The position numbers were made by a program, and so were the translations under genes. This document shows, piece after piece, positions 6,524 to 10,156 of a stretch of DNA of 10,156 nucleotides. Source of the DNA: UBA1723 sp045641065 (GTDB lineage: Bacteria; Bacteroidota; Bacteroidia; Bacteroidales; Paludibacteraceae); assembly GCA_045641065.1 (NCBI GenBank), contig JAZUGF010000169.1, forward strand, positions 1 through 10,156. The letters run 5' to 3'. Within the stretch, counting starts at the first letter, position 1, and every line of letters starts with the position of its first letter. The notes under the pieces are model-generated. The model did no database searches. It was given only the letters and a program-made list of their open reading frames with translations, and was not told the DNA's origin.

Positions 6524-8347
6524 ATGAGTGATCTAATATTGATATTATTGGCAGCGATTCTCGGTCCAGTGCTTCTTTACGCATTGGCCTGCTTTATATG
6601 GTATAAATTAAGGCCACAAGCATACGCTGAAAAGTGTAAGATTGTGCGAGAAAGCGATTCTTTTGCCATATACGACGACACGTTCCCAAGAACGGTAAAT
6701 CCCGTCGGTCATATTTATATCAAAAATAATAAGGCAGAAATCCATATCAGAAAAACTTTTGAAGACGACGTGGTTGTGGACTACGAACCAATTGAGTCGT
6801 GGGTGGCCAACGACGAGGTTTTCAAAGGTTGTATGGTAGGCGTGACTGGTGTTGATGAGTCAGCAGGTAAATTGTCATTTGAGACAATAAAGGATTGGTT
6901 CCATGCATTTTTCTCACGTTATGACTATAAAGTGACGATTAATAGACCAACGTCAGATGGAGATACTGAACTAGAAGTGCCAGATGACGTAGATCTTGAT
7001 CCAGAAGATGGAATCGACGCACCTAAGAATAACGCAGAAATAAAAGTAGAGGATAAGGAAACCTACAAAATTCGTGAGTTTGGTACACTCAAGGAAAATT
7101 TGCAGCAAATCCTACCGATGCGAAAACTGTTGTGCGGATACCTTGCCATCAAAGAAGATATTCGTAGGCGATATGACACCACTGTTACAGACGGAGGATA
7201 TTCACGTAACAAACCATCTATTTTCGACACGACATTTCTTGCACTGTTGATCTTTATTGTGGTGTTCATTGTCAAAGAATTGTGCATACCTTATCCTGCT
7301 GACGACAAGTGTACGATAAGATTTATGCCTCATGGAATAGCAATGTCTCTCACATACTTTCTTATTTGGTTTATTTTGTATGAGATTCATGTTGAAGTGT
7401 CATTAAAAAATACAAAATTCACCCAATTTTTGAGTCTATTGAATAGATGGACTGGTATGAACGGTCCATTCTATTTTATGTTATTCTTTTTGTTTGTTGG
7501 AACCTGTTTCTATACATCGGTGGATCTCAATTGGATTATTCTGTATTTCTTATTTATAATCTCTTTGGGTGCATTCAATAAACATAATTTTAAGGCATGG
7601 AAGGTTGATGACCCATTGGTTCCGATGATAAGGCAAAATGAGATAGATGATAATAAAGTCGACGACGGTGCTGAAGATCCAAATCCGAATCCGTTGTTGT
7701 TTGCCATCAACCATTATGATTGGACTATTTCAGGAATGAATGCCAATAATAAGGTTTTGCTACAGCTGAAGTTTGACAAGTCGGAAATGGCAAGATTGAC
7801 TAATAATTATGATAATTCCGAACTTTTGAATTCCGACGGTGATCCAGCCGATGTGGCGAGATATTACGTCGAGGCGGAGAAAGACTCATTGCACATGAAG
7901 AAGATCCGTTGGTTTGTGGACAACACCACAATCGGAAAAGGATTGACAAGTGTTCAGAAGATGCAGATGATTCTTGATTTTGTTCAAGATAGAGAGTCGT
8001 TTGAAAGAGTGGAGGAGATCTTGACTTCTGGCAGACTTCGTTCGGCTGAGGAGATTCTCTACAGCAAGAAAGCCACTGCTATGGATCGTGCTGTGCTCGC
8101 GTCGACAATCTATGCCACAATGGGTTACAAAGTCAATATACTTCAGGCTCGTGACGGCAGAGTGGCATTGGAAGTGGCGGAAAGCGAGAATGTCTGCAAA
8201 GATTTGTGTGGAGTGATTCGAAACGACGTCTTCTCATATAACGATGCCGTCTACTACGTTTGTGATATGCAGGCAGATGGTTTTGTGATTGGCACAATTC
8301 CGTCTTTCAAGAAAAGCGATTTCATAAGACGTATTGTGATTGCGTAA
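6524..8347 (+). CDS. Polytopic membrane protein with C-terminal degenerate transglutaminase-like domain, 607 aa
   Basis: Five membrane helices are visible: about 4-26, 237-252, 271-290, 314-331 and 334-352. Residues 29-235 form a soluble segment with an acidic linker (about 143-178). Basic flanks (YKLRPQ after helix 1, NKHNFKAWK after helix 5) place this segment and the C-terminus in the cytoplasm. Residues about 393-600 follow the layout of bacterial and archaeal transglutaminase-like proteins: a W-containing strand (YDWTISG), a helix before IRWFVDNTT, GLTSVQKMQMILDFVQD (473-489), RSAEEIL (506-512), MDRAVLASTIYATMGYKV (520-537), GRVALEV (545-551) and YYVCDMQADGFVIGTIP (577-593). The usual GDCxDRA becomes ATAMDRA, so the catalytic Cys position is Ala519, and the usual GHxAxxV His is Arg546. 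The acidic position appears kept as Asp581. It should therefore be a non-enzymatic binding or scaffold domain. The start ATG lies 10 bases after the previous stop with no Shine-Dalgarno, and it is followed at once by membrane helix 1. Confidence 0.85.
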   Translation: MSDLILILLAAILGPVLLYALACFIWYKLRPQAYAEKCKIVRESDSFAIYDDTFPRTVNPVGHIYIKNNKAEIHIRKTFEDDVVVDYEPIESWVANDEVFKGCMVGVTGVDESAGKLSFETIKDWFHAFFSRYDYKVTINRPTSDGDTELEVPDDVDLDPEDGIDAPKNNAEIKVEDKETYKIREFGTLKENLQQILPMRKLLCGYLAIKEDIRRRYDTTVTDGGYSRNKPSIFDTTFLALLIFIVVFIVKELCIPYPADDKCTIRFMPHGIAMSLTYFLIWFILYEIHVEVSLKNTKFTQFLSLLNRWTGMNGPFYFMLFFLFVGTCFYTSVDLNWIILYFLFIISLGAFNKHNFKAWKVDDPLVPMIRQNEIDDNKVDDGAEDPNPNPLLFAINHYDWTISGMNANNKVLLQLKFDKSEMARLTNNYDNSELLNSDGDPADVARYYVEAEKDSLHMKKIRWFVDNTTIGKGLTSVQKMQMILDFVQDRESFERVEEILTSGRLRSAEEILYSKKATAMDRAVLASTIYATMGYKVNILQARDGRVALEVAESENVCKDLCGVIRNDVFSYNDAVYYVCDMQADGFVIGTIPSFKKSDFIRRIVIA

Positions 8348-8364
8348 TAGAGAAGAAATAAATA

Positions 8365-9738
8365 ATGAATGATAATAATGCCTCTGCGTATGATGGTCTC
8401 CCAATGCCACGTAGAGTCTTTTCGGTCATAACAGTATCATTGGGAGTGACGTTGGCGATTCTCGACACCACAATCATGAACATCGCCTTGCCGTCAATGT
8501 CCGTCAGTATGAGTTTGACAGAGGCTGACACAATCTGGATAGTCAACGGTTATCAGCTTGCGATTATCATGTGCCTCTTGTCTATGTCAACTATAGGCGA
8601 GATTTTCTCATATAAGAAAGTCTATATGTTTGGACTTTCCGTTTTCACCATCGCATCCATTGTTTGTGCATCTGCAAATGGATTAGCCTCATTGGTTGCA
8701 GGAAGAATGTTACAAGGACTAGGAGCTTCGGCAATGATGGCAATAAATATGACGTTGTTGCGACTCACGTATCCTAAGAAAATCTTGGGAATGGGAATAG
8801 GATTAAATGCGACGTTGGTGGCTATAGCGTCGGTTTTAGGACCATCGTTGGGAGCCTTGATCTTATCGTCGTTGACGTGGAAATGGCTATTCTTGATTAA
8901 TATACCGATTGGCATTTTAGCGTTCATAATTGGCTTCTTCGCGTTGCCTGAAAATGTGGTGAGATCCGAGCGAAAGTTGCCGAAATACGACATGGTGATG
9001 AACGCCATGTTCTTTGGTCTGCTCATCATGATTGTCCAAGGATTTTCGCATGGATTCAACACGTGGAGCATCGTCGGAATTGCATCTTCATGCTTAATTG
9101 TTGGCTATATTTACCTAAATCGACAGTTTAAGCATGAAATTCCACTTTTGCCTATAGACCTTATGCGAATACCCATTTTCAGTTTGTCGGTAATGACCAG
9201 TATCGCATCTTTTACGGCTCAAATGTTGGCGATGGTATCCATTCCATTCTTCTTTGAAAACACGTATGGATTCAGCGAGTCAGAAACGGGAATGTTGTTC
9301 TCCGCATGGCCCTTCACAATCATGTTTGCGGCTCCGTTGGCAGGCTCATTGATAGGCAAAGTCAACGCCGGAATTTTGGGTGGAGTAGGGTTGGCATTAT
9401 TGTCGTTTGGATTGGCTATGTTATCACAGTTACCAGAGTCACCGACATATATTGATATCACATGGAGATTGGTATGTTGTGGATTTGGATTCGGAATGTT
9501 CCAGTCGCCAAACAACAATGTCTTGATGACATCGGCTCCACTAAATCGTAGTGGAAGTGCTAGCGGAATGTTGGCGATGGCACGATTGATCGGACAGACG
9601 ACGGGAGCAACCACCGTCGCACTATTATTCCATCTGTTTGACGGATGTGCACCTCGTTATGCATTATATTTAGGATCAGCAGTGGCATTGGTAGCGGCAA
9701 TTTGCAGTGTCAGCAGATTGACGTTGAAGAGAGAATGA
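8365..9738 (+). CDS. MFS transporter, DHA2 (EmrB/QacA-type) multidrug efflux family
   Basis: Predicted inner-membrane proton-driven exporter of the 14-helix DHA2 class. Seen motifs are LDTTIMNIALP (33-43, the DHA2 helix-1 motif), RMLQGLG (114-120, motif B region), LGPSLGALI (158-166, motif C, which marks antiporters) and NRSGSASGMLAMARLIGQ (394-411), typical of the late helices in this family. The loop between helices 2 and 3 (GEIFSYKKVYMFG, 78-90) holds a weakened motif A. The protein is hydrophobic almost throughout, and 457 residues is slightly short but within the family's range; no truncation or frameshift is seen. The substrate cannot be read from sequence. The ATG at 8365 is preceded by purine-rich agagaagaa about 8 bases upstream, and lies 17 bases after the previous stop, so it is probably co-transcribed with the tubulin-like cluster. 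Whether it belongs to the same function is doubtful; shared transcription alone does not show it. Confidence 0.92.
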   Translation: MNDNNASAYDGLPMPRRVFSVITVSLGVTLAILDTTIMNIALPSMSVSMSLTEADTIWIVNGYQLAIIMCLLSMSTIGEIFSYKKVYMFGLSVFTIASIVCASANGLASLVAGRMLQGLGASAMMAINMTLLRLTYPKKILGMGIGLNATLVAIASVLGPSLGALILSSLTWKWLFLINIPIGILAFIIGFFALPENVVRSERKLPKYDMVMNAMFFGLLIMIVQGFSHGFNTWSIVGIASSCLIVGYIYLNRQFKHEIPLLPIDLMRIPIFSLSVMTSIASFTAQMLAMVSIPFFFENTYGFSESETGMLFSAWPFTIMFAAPLAGSLIGKVNAGILGGVGLALLSFGLAMLSQLPESPTYIDITWRLVCCGFGFGMFQSPNNNVLMTSAPLNRSGSASGMLAMARLIGQTTGATTVALLFHLFDGCAPRYALYLGSAVALVAAICSVSRLTLKRE

Positions 9739-9865
9739 AGAATTAGAGTTGATATAAATATATCTTATGTGTGAGGTGGATTCCAAATATAAGTTAGTGA
9801 TTTGAATCAGGTAAGAATCAAGTGTGTTTTAACATTTTTGACCTATAAGTCTTTTTTCATTGGCA
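9739..9865. other. AT-rich intergenic region
   Basis: These 127 bases separate the transporter from the last, partial gene and mark a sharp drop in GC. Two weak inverted repeats are present: gatat-aaat-atatc at 9751-9764 and the imperfect GACcTATAaGTC at 9840-9851 followed by six T (9852-9857). Neither is a good terminator, although the second could be a weak one. A convincing Bacteroidota promoter pair was not found. The operon probably ends and a new transcript begins in this stretch. Confidence 0.5.
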
Positions 9866-10156
9866 ATGGCAATCTATGAATCAATTATTCTAAAATATTT
9901 GAAAAGAGGAAAGAATGCTTTTCTATTATCTTTTTGCATTATATGGACATCTTGTGGAGAAAAGTCCATTGATTCATTCAAAAAATCTGATTTTTTGCTA
10001 GATAGTAATAATAACAATGTAAAAATTGATACTTTTATGAAGGTTGAGAAAACATATATCAGAAATAGTTATAATGCTGAAGAGTGTGACCATGCATTTA
10101 ATATAATGCCTGATAATTGGTATGTCCTAATCGAACAAAATTATCAAGATTCATAT
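9866..10156 (+). CDS. N-terminal part of a probable lipoprotein (3' end outside window)
   Basis: An ATG at 9866 opens a frame that runs 97 codons without a stop to the last base of the window; the first in-frame stop upstream is TGA at 9839-9841. The N-terminus has a basic stretch (KYLKRGK, residues 11-17), a hydrophobic core (AFLLSFCIIW, 18-27) and a Cys at 30 in WTSCGEK. This resembles a Bacteroidota lipoprotein signal, where the lipobox is loose, so signal peptidase II cleavage before Cys30 is likely. A shorter signal starting at the TTG for Leu12 is possible. The mature part begins GEKSIDSFKK and carries a run of four Asn (48-51); I recognise no domain in it. The codons are markedly AT-rich compared with the genes upstream. 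The product would sit in the inner or outer membrane, exposed to periplasm or surface. Confidence 0.65.
   Translation, partial: MAIYESIILKYLKRGKNAFLLSFCIIWTSCGEKSIDSFKKSDFLLDSNNNNVKIDTFMKVEKTYIRNSYNAEECDHAFNIMPDNWYVLIEQNYQDSY

Noticed and set aside
8622..9614. Two long - strand frames inside the transporter gene
   Set aside because: They are antisense shadows rich in Asn, Pro, Ile and Ala, without domains, inside a clear MFS gene.
9833..9840. CATTTTTG as a Bacteroidota -7 element (TAnnTTTG)
   Set aside because: It has a mismatch in the TA, and the nearest upstream TTTG (9801-9804) is about 28 bases away, not 19-21.
9840..9857. Imperfect GACcTATAaGTC hairpin followed by six T, as an intrinsic terminator
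   Set aside because: The stem has three GC-containing outer pairs, a mismatch and almost no loop, and is too weak to call.

Overview
The window looks like a piece of a Bacteroidota chromosome, probably Bacteroidales (Prevotella/Bacteroides-like). The reasons are moderate GC (near 40% in the genes), no clear Shine-Dalgarno sequences, an A-rich leader before the main gene, and long conserved membrane and cytoskeleton genes of a type I associate with this group. Genus is a guess. All supported genes lie on the + strand.

Layout. (1) 2-574: the 3' part of a membrane protein gene with one membrane helix and a beta-rich C-terminal region; the gene begins outside the window. (2) 575-646: a short spacer holding a perfect 24-bp tandem repeat (1.8 copies) and an A-rich leader. 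(3) 647-3958: a 1103-residue tubulin/FtsZ-superfamily protein, recognised by an N-terminal glycine loop, a DTDAG segment and the GGTGSG tubulin signature. (4) 3958-6513: an 851-residue coiled-coil protein with two central membrane helices, joined to the tubulin-like gene by a TGATG stop/start overlap. (5) 6524-8347: a 607-residue protein with five membrane helices and a C-terminal transglutaminase-like domain whose catalytic Cys and His appear to be lost. (6) 8365-9738: a 457-residue MFS drug-efflux-type transporter of the 14-helix DHA2 class. (7) 9739-9865: an AT-rich intergenic region. (8) 9866-10156: the start of a probable lipoprotein gene, open at the window end, in much more AT-rich DNA.

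Genes 3 to 5, and probably 1 and 6, read as one operon because gaps are 0 to 17 bases (72 bases between genes 1 and 3). My reading is a membrane-linked tubulin-like cytoskeletal or membrane-remodelling module: a GTP-binding filament-forming candidate, a two-helix membrane adaptor with cytoplasmic domains on both sides, and a polytopic membrane protein carrying a pseudo-transglutaminase domain predicted on the same cytoplasmic face. Non-FtsZ tubulin-like families in bacterial operons with von Willebrand A proteins have been described computationally (the FtsZ-like families of Makarova and Koonin). The companions seen here, especially the dead transglutaminase-like protein and the coiled-coil adaptor, are not ones I can match to a characterised system. 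Function is inference; the motifs are visible in the sequence.
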